NCBI GenBank assembly: GCA_001465015.1
Contig: LNEO01000131.1
Location: 1 to 64,000, forward strand
Direction: 5' to 3'
DNA from: Deltaproteobacteria bacterium Ga0077539
Lineage (GTDB): Bacteria > Myxococcota_A > Polyangia > Polyangiales > Ga0077539
Length of the DNA: 64,000 nucleotides
Part shown: positions 9,025 to 19,200 of the stretch, piece by piece
Numbering within the stretch: the stretch's first letter is position 1
Layout of the letters: each line of letters starts with the position of its first letter
The notes under the pieces: model-generated
What the model saw: the letters and a program-made list of their open reading frames with translations, nothing else
Told to the model about the DNA's origin: nothing
Databases searched by the model: none
Program-made: the position numbers and the translations under genes

Positions 9025-9517
9025 ACCTGCGCGGCGGAGGCGCCTCGAACCCCGCTCGGGCAGCGGCGACGAGCGCCTCGGCGCGCGGCCCCTCACCCTC
9101 GATCGAGACCCTCCTTCGAAGCGGCGAGCGCCTCGCGATCGTGACCCACACGGTCTCCCGCGGAATGGCTTCTCCAGCGCGATCGGGCCACTCGACCACG
9201 GTGAGCGCGTCGACTCCGAGCGAAAAGAGTCCGATCTCGTCGAGCGACTCTGGGCCGCTCAGTCGGTAGAGGTCCGCGTGAAGAATCTTTGTTCGTCCCT
9301 GATATTCGTGGACGATCGCAAAGGTGGGAGACGCCACTCGGACCTCGTCGGGCACGCCTGCGCCTCGCAGCATCGCCTGCGCGAAGACGGTCTTGCCCGC
9401 GCCGAGGGGGCCGATCAACGCGACGACGTCGCCCGCGATCGCGGCCTCGCCCATCGCACGAGCCGCGGCGCGCACGCGTCCGCGGGGTCCTTCGAACTCG
9501 AATCGAACGCGCGACAT
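9005..9517 (-). CDS. tsaE: tRNA threonylcarbamoyladenosine biosynthesis ATPase TsaE
   Basis: A 170-residue P-loop ATPase of the TsaE/YjeE family. It works with TsaB and TsaD to make the universal t6A37 modification of ANN-decoding tRNAs. Visible motifs are Walker A GPLGAGKT (36-43), SPTFAIVHEY, HADLYRL and VVEWPDR, all typical and in order. The ATG at 9517 (MSRVRFEF) was chosen over an upstream ATG at 9568, which adds 17 residues with no family match. The gene is convergent with the cytochrome gene, overlapping by 20 bases. It is divergent from the M1 peptidase, whose start is only about 17 bases away, so the two promoters must lie inside one another's 5' coding regions. The C-terminus has a short Pro/Arg-rich tail. 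Confidence 0.92.
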   Translation of the reverse strand: MSRVRFEFEGPRGRVRAAARAMGEAAIAGDVVALIGPLGAGKTVFAQAMLRGAGVPDEVRVASPTFAIVHEYQGRTKILHADLYRLSGPESLDEIGLFSLGVDALTVVEWPDRAGEAIPRETVWVTIARRSPLRRRVSIEGEGPRAEALVAAARAGFEAPPPRRSTARDP

Positions 9518-9534
9518 CGATGGTCTCGCGTAGC

Positions 9535-11469
9535 ATGGCGCAAGATCCCCTGGTTCGGCGACAACCACATGATCTCGGTCGAACCCTCACGCGACCGAGC
9601 GCCAAGGCCGACACGACGCTGTGTCTCACGGTCGCGTGCTCGATCGCGCTCGCTTCGGCCCCGGTACACGCACAGCACGGCGACGGGCCGCTCAACGAAG
9701 CCAGCTACCGGATCGAGGCGCGCATCACCGGGCCTCGAACGATCGAGGCGACCGAGCGTATCCGCTGGGTACACCGCAGCGATTCGCGGCCACGCGCGCT
9801 CGAGTGGCACCTGTACGCCAACGCCTTCGAGCGAGGCTCGCTCTTTCTCCGGACGTTGTCGGGCGGCGCCCACCGAGGCAACGCGCCGGGCGCGGGAGGG
9901 TCGATCACCGTTCACTCGATCGCGCTGTCGTCGGGCGAAGAGCTGCTGCCAGGCGCGACACAGGAATTCGAAGACCGTGCCGGCGTGGGCGACGATCGAA
10001 CGCGGCTCCGAACGCCGCTGCCCGCGTCGGTCGAGAGAGACGCGCCCCTCGAGATCGTCGTGCGATTTTCGGTGCTCCTCCCCGACGCGTTTTCTCGCAG
10101 CGGGTGCGGCGATCGATTCTGCTTCGCAGGACAGTGGTTTCCCAAGCTCGCCGTCCTCGAGCGCGACGGCCGGTGGAACAACTTTGCCCTCCACGCCCAA
10201 AGCGAGTTCTTCGCGGACTTCGGCCGATACGAGCTCACGATCGACGCGCCCCGCGCCGCCGTCGTCTTCGCTACGGGCCACGCCTCACCGGTTCAGCAGC
10301 GAGGCGATCGCGCCATCCACCGCTTCGTCCTCGGACGCGCGCACGACTGCGCGTTTGGTTGGTCCGAGCGCGCCACTCGACGCGCGGTCACGATCGGCGC
10401 GCCTCGAGTGCGGGACGGCGACGAGCAGACCGAACCCCGCGCGGTCGAGCTCGTCTCGGTGTCGACGTCGTCCGACGAGGTCGTCGCGGAGCGCGCCGTC
10501 GCTCTCGCTCGCCAGGCCCTACCCGTCTTCGAGCGGCGCTTCGGCCCGTATCCCTACGACTCGCTCACCGTGGTGGTCGCGCCGCGCGACGCCGTCGGAC
10601 TGGGAGGAATGGAGTACCCCGGCCTCATCACGGTCGAGGCAAACCCATCGCTCCCGCGCTTCGTGCGCTCGATCGAATACGTGACCGCGCACGAGCTCGC
10701 CCACCAGTGGTTCTATGGCGTGATCGCGAGCGACGAGCACGCTCATCCAGTGCTCGACGAGGGGTTGGCCGAATACGCGACCGGCGTCGTGCTCGACGAG
10801 CTGTACGGCGCGCCAGCGTTTGGTCACATCGGCGCGGTGGGCTTCGGCTTCTGGGCGATGCAGGGCGCCTTCGCTTCGCTCGATCAGGACGAGGGTCCGC
10901 TCGTTCGAGAAGCGTCACGGTTCGCGAACTTCGACTCGTACGCGGCGCTCGTCTATCGCCGAGCGAGCGCGACGCTCGCGACGCTCGAACGCCACCAACC
11001 ACAGCGATTCGAGCGGTTGTTGCGCGAGTACGCGACGCGTCAACGCTTTCGCCACCCTGGCCCTGAAGAGCTCCTCGCGACGCTCTCCGTCGATTCGAGC
11101 TCGCGAGCGCTCGCCGACCGCCTCCTCAGGCCTGCGCTCTTCGGGCGCTCTTCGTCCAACCTCCGCGTCGAGTCGCTGTCCGCCGATCGCGCGGTGCTCG
11201 TGCGCGACGGTGACCTGTCCCCGACGGTCTCTGTCGAGACTCAGCACGCCGACGGCTCGATCCACCGTCGCGCCTGGGACACGAGCGAACGCCGCCTCGA
11301 GCTGCGCGCCCCGCTCCGCTCGGTGAGCATCGATCCGAGCCCGAGCGCCCACATGGCCGAGCGGTCGAGGGTCGACAACGCTCGAACGCTGTCGGGCCCG
11401 GGACTCTCACCGCTGAGCGCGCGGCTCGCCAACGTGTTCGCCTTGCTCTTGCGATGGTTGGGACCGTGA
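9535..11469 (+). CDS. M1 family zinc aminopeptidase, exported
   Basis: About 644 residues. The zinc site is intact: H386-E-L-A-H390 with the third ligand E409 (HEXXH-X18-E). The exopeptidase motif is GGMEYP, a common bacterial form of GAMEN. A hydrophobic stretch near residues 30-45 (TLCLTVACSIALASAPVHA) looks like a signal peptide with a long n-region, so the enzyme probably acts in the periplasm or outside the cell. The HEXXH domain is preceded by the beta-sandwich typical of the family (WFPKLAVL region). A C-terminal hydrophobic end (VFALLLRWLG) could anchor it. An in-frame ATG at 9520 is an alternative start. Its 3' end overlaps the next gene by up to 16 bases, suggesting translational coupling. 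Confidence 0.88.
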   Translation: MAQDPLVRRQPHDLGRTLTRPSAKADTTLCLTVACSIALASAPVHAQHGDGPLNEASYRIEARITGPRTIEATERIRWVHRSDSRPRALEWHLYANAFERGSLFLRTLSGGAHRGNAPGAGGSITVHSIALSSGEELLPGATQEFEDRAGVGDDRTRLRTPLPASVERDAPLEIVVRFSVLLPDAFSRSGCGDRFCFAGQWFPKLAVLERDGRWNNFALHAQSEFFADFGRYELTIDAPRAAVVFATGHASPVQQRGDRAIHRFVLGRAHDCAFGWSERATRRAVTIGAPRVRDGDEQTEPRAVELVSVSTSSDEVVAERAVALARQALPVFERRFGPYPYDSLTVVVAPRDAVGLGGMEYPGLITVEANPSLPRFVRSIEYVTAHELAHQWFYGVIASDEHAHPVLDEGLAEYATGVVLDELYGAPAFGHIGAVGFGFWAMQGAFASLDQDEGPLVREASRFANFDSYAALVYRRASATLATLERHQPQRFERLLREYATRQRFRHPGPEELLATLSVDSSSRALADRLLRPALFGRSSSNLRVESLSADRAVLVRDGDLSPTVSVETQHADGSIHRRAWDTSERRLELRAPLRSVSIDPSPSAHMAERSRVDNARTLSGPGLSPLSARLANVFALLLRWLGP

Positions 11470-12272
11470 CGCCCTCCCCACGCCAATCGTTGTGGCGCCG
11501 CGCCGCCCCGCACGTGTTTGGTCTCGCGCTCGTCGAGTGGGCGCTCTCCTTCGCGCTCGCTCGCAGGATCGTGACGGCCTTCGCGCTCCCACTCGAGGCG
11601 CATCCTGCGGGCGGCGACGCGGTCCTCTCGGAGGACGGCCGCGTCGCGCTCGAGCTCTACTTCGCGCGGTCCGCAGAGCTTCCCCCGGCGCTCGCCGCGG
11701 TCGCGCTCTACGCCCTGCTCGCGTTGCTCGTGACCGCGCCGCTTCATGGGGCGCTGCCTTCGCTGGCCCGAGGACTGCCGCGCAATCCCTGGGCGCAGTC
11801 GATCTCGAAGACGCCGACCCTGATCGCGCTGGCGATCGCGCAGTGCACTCTCGTCGCGCTCTTTCTCCTCGCCGTTCGCGGTCCCGTCTCCTCGACGGCG
11901 ATCGACGCGCTCTCTCGCGCGACGCCCCTCGCGATCGGCTCGTTCGCCGCGCTGCTCGCGGTCATCTGGGCGATCCTCGGTGCGCTGCGGGTCTTGTTCG
12001 CGCTCGCGCGCGGCGCGGCCGTCGGCGGGCAAACCACGCGCGCCGCGCTGACCCATGCGCTCGCGACCCTTCGAAGGCGCCCGATCCGTCTCGTTCTCTC
12101 GAGGCTCGTCCTGGACGTCGCGGGGCTCGCGCTCGCCGCGTTGGCGACGGTCGCGCCGGCCGCCGCGGCCGTTGGCGCGTCGCTCGTGACCCACGTCGGG
12201 CACGTGTCGCTGGAGCTCGCATGGCTCGACCGCGCCCTCGATGGGCTGCCTACCCCGGCGCCAACCGATTAG
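11454..12272 (+). CDS. Predicted integral membrane protein, unknown function
   Basis: A 272-residue hydrophobic protein with about five membrane segments, for example VFGLALVEWALSFALA, LAAVALYALLALLVTAPL, TLIALAIAQCTLVALFLL and LAIGSFAALLAVIWAILGAL. A positively charged linker (ALATLRRRPIRLVLSRL) precedes the last helix. No family was recognised. Two starts are possible: ATG 11454, or GTG 11466, which overlaps the M1 peptidase stop as GTGA and has TTGGGA just upstream. Either way it is coupled to the peptidase gene, so an accessory role at the membrane is possible but unproven. Confidence 0.7.
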   Translation: MVGTVTPSPRQSLWRRAAPHVFGLALVEWALSFALARRIVTAFALPLEAHPAGGDAVLSEDGRVALELYFARSAELPPALAAVALYALLALLVTAPLHGALPSLARGLPRNPWAQSISKTPTLIALAIAQCTLVALFLLAVRGPVSSTAIDALSRATPLAIGSFAALLAVIWAILGALRVLFALARGAAVGGQTTRAALTHALATLRRRPIRLVLSRLVLDVAGLALAALATVAPAAAAVGASLVTHVGHVSLELAWLDRALDGLPTPAPTD

Positions 12273-12390
12273 AATTGTTTGTGTTTTTACGATCGCTTGA
12301 CCCTGCGAACGGACCCTCTACCATCGCCCCCTCCCTTCGGTCGCGGCCTCGTGCCGGCGTCCGTCCGAAGAGCCCGGAGTGAACTCGGCG

Positions 12391-13368
12391 ATGCACCTGC
12401 TCATCCTATCGCGCAAGGCCTCGCTGTACTCGACGCGCAGGCTCACTGAGGCAGCGCGAGCGCGCGGACACGTCGTGTCCGTGATCGATCCGCTCGAGTT
12501 TTCCCTGGTGGTTTCCAGGGGAAAACCGCAGCTCTTCTTTCGGGGCTCGCCCGCGGAGAAGTACGACCTCGTCCTCCCTCGCATCGGAGCGTCGATCACC
12601 AGCTACGGCCTCGCGGTGGTGCGGCAGTTCGACATGATGGGAGTTCCCGTGCTCAACCACGCGATCGCCATCGCACGATCGCGCGACAAGCTCCGCGCGA
12701 TGCAGCTGCTCACCAAGCGTGACCTCGACATCCCGACGACGGTTTGCACCAAGTCGACGGCGTACCTCGACAGCGCGCTGCAGCTTGTCGAAGGCCCACC
12801 AGCGATCGTCAAGCTCCACCAGGGAACGCAAGGCGTCGGCGTCATGCTCGCCGAAACGAGACAGAGCGTGCAGTCCACGCTCGAGAGCTTCTGGAGCCTC
12901 GGACAGGACATCATCCTTCAAGAGTTCGTCGCCGAATCCAAAGGGCGGGATATCCGCGTGATCGTCGTGGGCGGACGCGTCGTCGCCGCCATGCGACGGC
13001 GCGCGAAGCGCGGCGAATTTCGATCGAACCTCCACAGAGGCGGCGACGCAGAAGGCATCCCGAAGCTCCAGGCGCGATACGCGCGGGCCGCGATCGCGGC
13101 CGCCGAGGTGATGGCCCTCGAAGTGTGCGGCGTCGACATGCTCGAGACCCGTCGCGGACCGCGTATCCTGGAGATCAACTCGTCACCGGGACTCGAAGGC
13201 ATCGAGCGGGCGACGCAGAAGGACATCGCGAGCGCCATCGTTCAGCACGCCGAGCGGTATTACCGCGCGAGAATGGGGCGCAAACAAAGGGGCGCCTACG
13301 CGAAAGACTCCGAGATCCTCGAAGGAGAGCGCGGCACTCCCACCCGACGGCGTCGCACCCCTCGATGA
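12391..13368 (+). CDS. rimK: RimK-family ATP-grasp ligase
   Basis: A 325-residue ATP-grasp enzyme matching RimK from its first residues (MHLLILSRKASLYSTRRL), through RDKLRAMQLL, VKLHQGTQGVGVML, FVAESKGRDIRVIVVGG and the C-terminal ILEINSSPGLEGIE metal/ATP site. In Escherichia coli RimK (300 residues) adds Glu residues to the C-terminus of ribosomal protein S6; relatives make other glutamate peptides such as mycothiol-like or coenzyme F420 tails, so the substrate here is not certain. The ATG at 12391 aligns with the E. coli start and has GGAG 11 bases upstream; an in-frame GTG at 12379 is less likely. The stop codon overlaps the next start as ATGA, and the C-terminal extension is Arg-rich. Confidence 0.88.
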   Translation: MHLLILSRKASLYSTRRLTEAARARGHVVSVIDPLEFSLVVSRGKPQLFFRGSPAEKYDLVLPRIGASITSYGLAVVRQFDMMGVPVLNHAIAIARSRDKLRAMQLLTKRDLDIPTTVCTKSTAYLDSALQLVEGPPAIVKLHQGTQGVGVMLAETRQSVQSTLESFWSLGQDIILQEFVAESKGRDIRVIVVGGRVVAAMRRRAKRGEFRSNLHRGGDAEGIPKLQARYARAAIAAAEVMALEVCGVDMLETRRGPRILEINSSPGLEGIERATQKDIASAIVQHAERYYRARMGRKQRGAYAKDSEILEGERGTPTRRRRTPR

Positions 13369-14132
13369 CGGCGACGCTGGATGCGCGCGGGGTCGCGCGA
13401 GTGCTCACCGTCGATCGCAGCGCCTCGCGCAACGCGCTCGACAGCAGGACCATCGACGCGCTCGTCGCGCACGCACGCGCCGTCGGCAAAGACCGACACG
13501 CGCGAGCGATCGTGCTCGCGGCCAGTCCCCCGACCTTCGTGGCTGGCGGCGACCTGCACGAGTTCGGCGCCCTCCGCGGAGAGAGCGGCGGACGCACCGT
13601 CGCACGCAAAGGCAAAGCGCTCGTCGCCGCGCTTCGGGCCGCGAAGTTGCCGCTCGTCGCGGCGATCGACGGACCGGCGTTCGGCGGCGGGTGCGAGCTC
13701 GCGGCCGCGTGCGACCTGCGTTTTGCCCACAAGGACTCCAGCTTTCACTGGGTGCAAAACAAGCTCGCGGTGACCACTGGTTGGGGAGCAACGGCGCGGC
13801 TCGTCGCCCTCGTGGGACCGTCCATCGCCGCTCAGTGGCTCCTCGGCGCTGAGTCCGTGACGGCGAGCGCCGCGCTCGAGGCCCGGTTCGTCAACCAGCT
13901 CTGTCGCGAGGGCACCGCGCTCGAAGCAGCGCTCACGTGGACCGAGCGCCTCGCGTCGATCGATCCGGCGGTCACACGAGCGCAGCTCGCCCTCGTCCGC
14001 GCCGAGATCGATCAGGCGACCGCGCGAGCGGCCGCCAGTGAGCTCCGCGCGTTCAGCGCGAGCTGGGCGCTGCCAGCGCACGAGGCCGCAGTGGCGCGCT
14101 TCACCGCCGGACGCGCGCGCCGCGGGCGCTGA
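13365..14132 (+). CDS. Enoyl-CoA hydratase/isomerase family protein
   Basis: A 255-residue crotonase-fold protein. The oxyanion-hole motifs are present: SPPTFVAGGDLHEFGAL, and IDGPAFGGGCELAAACDLRF followed by FHWVQNKLAVTTGWG. The position that usually holds the catalytic Glu near the second motif cannot be assigned by eye, so hydratase, isomerase or decarboxylase activity is open. The start ATG overlaps the rimK stop (ATGA at 13365-13368), so translation is coupled to rimK, an unusual pairing. The 3' end overlaps the convergent minus-strand gene by 32 bases. It probably acts on a cytoplasmic acyl-CoA. Confidence 0.88.
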   Translation: MTATLDARGVARVLTVDRSASRNALDSRTIDALVAHARAVGKDRHARAIVLAASPPTFVAGGDLHEFGALRGESGGRTVARKGKALVAALRAAKLPLVAAIDGPAFGGGCELAAACDLRFAHKDSSFHWVQNKLAVTTGWGATARLVALVGPSIAAQWLLGAESVTASAALEARFVNQLCREGTALEAALTWTERLASIDPAVTRAQLALVRAEIDQATARAAASELRAFSASWALPAHEAAVARFTAGRARRGR

Positions 14133-16230
14133 GGACCAACTCGCTCGAGCGCGAATCCTGCACGACCGCGCGCCACTCGTCGGCGCTGAGGAATCCCGGT
14201 CGAAACGGGCGCGCCGCGAACACTTCGTCCTCGCACGCGTCGCTGTCGCACAACGCCAGCGAGCTCCGAACGGCGCCGCGCTCGGCGGCGTGCACCCAAC
14301 GCGAGGCCGCGTCGCGAAACAGATCAGCGCTCATCCGACGCGCCAGCGGCTCGAGCGCGTCGCGGAGCGAAGCATCTTCGCGGACGTGCCGCACGATCGC
14401 GTGCATCGAGGAGCCCTCGACCTCTGCGTCGTCGCCCTGCGTGAGCGCGATGACGACGGCGCACGCAGCGTCGCAGAGCAACATGGGCGTCGGAGCGAGC
14501 CGCATCGCCACGCGCGCGCTGACAAACTGCGCAGCGCACTCGGCGGCGAGCCACCGTCGCGCGTCGGAGCTGAGCGCGCGATCGCGCTCGGGATCCACGA
14601 GCACGAGCGACGGAGTGCTCGGAGGCGACGACCAGAGCACCCCCAAACCGTCGAACGGAGCGACGACCGGCAACGGCGCCGAGAGGACGCGGCACGCGTC
14701 AGTGAGCGCGGCAGCAAAGGTGTCGGGCTGCTCCGAGGACGCGACCGAATGAACGTCGTAGTCCGCGGGCGAGCGCGCGTACGTCGCGCGTAGCGCCGTG
14801 GCCAGCGTCGCGATCCACTCGGCGACTTCTGTTTGTTCGAGCGGGTCTCGCAGCGCCGAGAGAGCGTCGCGCACAGCGGCGAGTCGGTCGGCGTCCGACG
14901 ACGAAGCCGCTTCGGTCGTCGCGGCTCGGTCCAGCTCCGCGTCCGATGGCGACGGCCAGGTTGGATCGCTGGTCGCTGGTCGTTCGTCGAGCGAAGCGTT
15001 GGCAGCGACGAGACCTGTCGGAAAGCTCGGCTTCGAGAAGAGCTTCACACTCTCTTCGCGTTCGGGCGACGCCTGCTCTTGCGGGGGCAGCGCCTGAGAA
15101 TCCTGCGCTTCGACCGGCGGGGGGCCGCTCGCCTCCGCGGCCGCTTGCGCCTCGGCGCGCTCGATCGCCTCGTCGATCTCTTGCGGCGGTGGAAACACCG
15201 ACGGCGTCGAACGAACGTGCTCAGGCTCCTTCGTCGGCACCGGCGAATCAGGCCACAGCGCGATGCCGAGCCGCTGACGAAGCGCCCAGTACTGTTCGCT
15301 CATCGCGAAGGTGACGATGTCCGAGAGCGCTCCTTCTGGCGCGCTCTCGATGAGCATGAGAGCGCTCTTCGCGCTCGCGACGTCGCCCGACAAGAGCAGC
15401 CCTGCGCGCAGCGAGGTTCGCTCGGCGCCGGTGAGCCAGCGGCCGATGTCGACCTTCGCGCCGCGCTCGAGAAACAGCGCCACGACGCGCTCGAGGCGCG
15501 CGATCGCAGCGGGCTCCATGAGCTTGCGGAGCTGATCGCCGACCTTCGCGATCGAGGCGTCGACCGCGAGCTGGGGCCGACCCGCGCGCAACGCCGCAGC
15601 GAACAGCGACGTCAGCTCGGGGAGCGAGTCTTTGTAGAGCACGCGGATGTACTGCGCCGGGCGATACCGCGTCATGTGGTGCCCCGCGAGAAACGCGAGC
15701 TCTTCGAGCGTGCGTCCCGAGGTCACCTTCGCGCCGGCGAGCGAGGCGATCGGATCTGTGGGCAGCGCCTCGATCGCGCTGTCGCGTTCGGACACCACGA
15801 ACGCCAGCGGCATCGGCGCGTCGAGCGCGAACGCCGCGGACCCGAGCGCACGAACGACGGCGAGCGACGAGCGCGACGGGTGCGCCGCGTCTCGCGCGTG
15901 CAGCCCGACCTTCGCGAGCGCGAGCGAGCGCACCGAGCGCACCGCGCCGAGCACGCACTCGAACACCTTGGTGACGAAGAGATCGTCGTCGGGGTGAGCG
16001 AGGAGTTTGAACCAGGCCTCTTCGTCGATCGGCGCGTCTGCGTGCCTCGGGCGCGGCGGGCGATACTCGTCCGAGAAGCTCCTTGCGTCCGACGGCGCGC
16101 GCTCGCCGAGGAGAAAGCGCCCCGCGTGAGCGGCGCAGTACGCGGCGTCATCGCGCCCCGTGGCGCGCAGCGACGCGACGAGCTCAGAGAGCTCGCGGGC
16201 CGCTGCTTCTTGCGAGGGAGGTGCACCCAT
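14101..16230 (-). CDS. Paralogue of the GltI C-terminal domain, two diverged copies
   Basis: A 709-residue protein, last in the Glt-like cluster. Residues about 25-340 align with the last 315 residues of the upstream GltI. Matching pairs, written GltI then this protein, include AKHMSYYRPEHYVRTLF with AGHHMTRYRPAQYIRVLY, FLEQGGQVNIKKWF with FLERGAKVDIGRWL, and ISEPYFRLRESLGI with MSEQYWALRQRLGI. After a Pro/Gln/Ser-rich linker (residues about 340-430), the C-terminal part looks like a second, weaker copy: RWVHAAERGAVRSSLALCDSD matches the CRAGFLLCGDLD segment. No TPR array, signal peptide or membrane segment is visible. The start ATG 16230 is 59 bases after the gltI stop, so it is probably the same transcript. 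Function is unknown; a partner or regulator of GltI is inference. Confidence 0.75.
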   Translation of the reverse strand: MGAPPSQEAAARELSELVASLRATGRDDAAYCAAHAGRFLLGERAPSDARSFSDEYRPPRPRHADAPIDEEAWFKLLAHPDDDLFVTKVFECVLGAVRSVRSLALAKVGLHARDAAHPSRSSLAVVRALGSAAFALDAPMPLAFVVSERDSAIEALPTDPIASLAGAKVTSGRTLEELAFLAGHHMTRYRPAQYIRVLYKDSLPELTSLFAAALRAGRPQLAVDASIAKVGDQLRKLMEPAAIARLERVVALFLERGAKVDIGRWLTGAERTSLRAGLLLSGDVASAKSALMLIESAPEGALSDIVTFAMSEQYWALRQRLGIALWPDSPVPTKEPEHVRSTPSVFPPPQEIDEAIERAEAQAAAEASGPPPVEAQDSQALPPQEQASPEREESVKLFSKPSFPTGLVAANASLDERPATSDPTWPSPSDAELDRAATTEAASSSDADRLAAVRDALSALRDPLEQTEVAEWIATLATALRATYARSPADYDVHSVASSEQPDTFAAALTDACRVLSAPLPVVAPFDGLGVLWSSPPSTPSLVLVDPERDRALSSDARRWLAAECAAQFVSARVAMRLAPTPMLLCDAACAVVIALTQGDDAEVEGSSMHAIVRHVREDASLRDALEPLARRMSADLFRDAASRWVHAAERGAVRSSLALCDSDACEDEVFAARPFRPGFLSADEWRAVVQDSRSSELVLSARGARVRR

Positions 16231-16289
16231 GCGTGTCTTGCCGCGTCGAGGGCGAGCGAGCCGCGCTGCAGACGCAGCGCACCGCTCGC

Positions 16290-19200
16290 TCAGTACGCGG
16301 CAGCCGCCTGGAAGGTGATCCCGAGCGACTCACGAAGCCGGAAGTACGGCTCGGAGATCGAGAACAGGATCGTGTCCTTGAGCTTGTCTGTCGGCGAGAC
16401 GTCGCCGGGCAGGCCGGGCTCCATGGCGATCATCTTCTTGGTCACGTCGAGGTCGCCGCACAGCAAGAAGCCAGCGCGACAAGCGGTCAGCTCGACCGAC
16501 TGGAACCACTTCTTGATGTTCACCTGTCCGCCTTGCTCGAGGAAGATCTTGACCACCTTGCGAAGGCCCTCGAGGTTGACCGGATCTTGCGACATCTGCT
16601 GCGCGAGGGTCTGAACAGTCGACATCACCTCTGCAGGCACGTCGAAGTCGCCCTTCACGAGCTTGATCGCCGCGAGCAAGAGCATGGTGAGCTCGGTCAC
16701 CGTGGGGAAGAGCGTCCTCACGTAGTGCTCGGGGCGGTAGTAGCTCATGTGCTTGGCCGCGATGAACTGCAGGTCCACCGGCTGCATGCCTTGCAAGAGC
16801 GATCCTCCTGAGACCGACGCCCACGGGTCCGACGGGACGTACGCGAGCCCGCCTGGCTGCTGCGGGCGCAGGAAGATCGCCGGCATCTGCGGGAGATTGA
16901 GGGCTGCGGCAGAGAGTCCGAGCGCGCGAACGAGCGCGACCGAGCTCGTCTGCGGGTTCTGCTGATCGGCCGCGGTGAAGCCGAACTGAGCCACCGGGCG
17001 CACCTTCACGCGGCGAAGCGCGGGGAGGATGCACGCGAACATCTTTCCGACGAACGGATCCTCGTCCTGGTGGAACAGGTCTTTGATCCATCGCTCTTCG
17101 TCGAGGCGCGACTGCGGCGCGAGCGGACGACGCGGCTTGTACTGCTCGTAGAACGCGCGCGCGTCCTGCGGCGCGTTGTCGCGCAGAAGGAAGCACATCG
17201 TGTTCGCGACGCACCACGCCTTGTCGTACTGGCGCGCGGCGTAGTGAAGGTCGTACACGGCCTTCAGCGCGGCGCTGTTGTTGATCTCGCGGCGCAGCAT
17301 GCCCATGTAGGACTCGATCGCCTTCGCGCTGTCGCCGGTCACGGTGTACAGCTCGGCGAGGATGCGCTGCTCCTGCTCGTCCTCGGGCTTGAGCTTGGAC
17401 GCCGACTCGAACGCCGTGATGGCCTCGGACTTCTTCTCGAGGCGATCGCGATAGATCAGGCCGAGCGCGTGCCAGAGCGAGAACTCGAGGTCGCGGTTTC
17501 CCTTGCCGTTGATGCGGTGGAGCATCTTTCGGTACGAGCGCTCGAGCTGCTTGAACTCCTTCTTGGCCGTGAGGATCTGGTTGATCTTCTCGAAGGCCTT
17601 GAGGTCCGACGGGTTGAGATCGAGCGCGGCGTTGTACCAGTTGACCGCCTCGTCCGGGTTCTTGATCTCGGTGTTGTAGATCGACGCCACGGTGTACGCG
17701 TACCGCGACTTCTTGGCCGGATCCTTCTCGACCTCGGACATCTTCGTGACCGTCTCGATCACGCGCGACCACTGCTTGGTCTCCTGGTAGAGCGCCAGCA
17801 GCTTCATCAACAAGATGTTGTTCGAGTCGGCCTTGACCTCGAGCGCTTCGTTGAAGCTCTGGATGGCCTTCTGCGGGTTCTTCGCCTTGCTCTGCCACAG
17901 CTCAGCGATGTCGACGAGCATGGTGTAGCGCTCGTCGACGTCGGTGACGTGGTTGTCGAGCACGGCGCGCTTGTAGCCGATGACCTGCTCCCACTGGTTG
18001 TCCCCGGCGTAGGTATCAACCATCGCCTCGAGGGTCGGCCTGTGGTTGGGCACTTCCTCGAGCGCCTTGTCGAGGAAGTTGATCGCGCGACGACGATCAC
18101 CCTGCTCGCGCTTGACGACGCCGATGCGGAAGTAGAGCTCCGCGCGGCCCTCGGGAGCCATGTCGTCTTTGTGGTGAACGACGAGCAAGTGATAGTACTT
18201 GAACGCGTTCTCCCACTCCTTCTTCTCGAAGTGCGCGAGCGCGAGCTCGTTGAGCACCTCGACGTTCGAGCGGTCGAGCCCGTGCGCCGTCGACAACGCC
18301 TTGACGGCGCGATCGAGCTTACCGAGCTTCATCGCGACGCGGCCCATCACGAGCTGCAGCTGCAGTTGCTCCTCGGGCGGACGACGAGCGCTCTTGCGAA
18401 CGAGCACCTCGGCGAGGGGCTCGGCCGCCTCCCACTGCGACGTCTGCGCATAGTGGAACACGAGCGGAAACGCAGCGTCGTCGAGCTCCGGGTCGGCCTT
18501 GATCGCGCTCTCGAAGCACGCGACGGCCTTGTCGCGTTCGTCGAGGTGATCGTTCCAGATGCGGCCGAGCTCGTAGTAGAGCTTGGCCTTCGCGCGCGGC
18601 GCCTCGGTCGCGTTGATCTCGCGCTCGAGGTACTGCGCAGCGTCGTACTGGTCGCCGCGACGCTGGAAGATCTGGCGAATCGCGCCGAGCGACGGCGCGT
18701 GCGCGTCGTTGACGTCGAGCGCCGAGCGATAGAGATCCAGCGCCTGGTTCTCGTCCTGGAGCTGCTCCTCGGCGAGCTTGCCGATTCGATACCGGATATC
18801 GACCTGCTTGACCGGATCGCGCTCGTGGTCCGAGAGCGTTCGAAGCGTCTCGATCGCGCGATCCCACTCGCTGCGCTTCTCGTACACGCGCGCGAGGCCT
18901 TCGAGCGCCGGCAGATACGTGTAGTCGATGTCGAGCGCGTTCTGGAAGCCGTCGATCGCGCGATCCTGGTCGTTGAGCTCGTCGGCCTGGACCTGTCCCA
19001 TCGCCGTAAACAGCGGAACGCGCTCCTTGCGATCGTTCGTCGCGGAGATGTGGCGATCGAGCGCTGACAACAGCTCGGCCCACTTCGACTGGCGACGGTA
19101 GAGCCGCTCGAGGCCGCGATACGCGTGATCGTTGTTGGGGTCGATCTCGACCACCTGCTCGAAGCGCGCGGACGCCTCGGGCAGCTTCACAAACTCCTCT

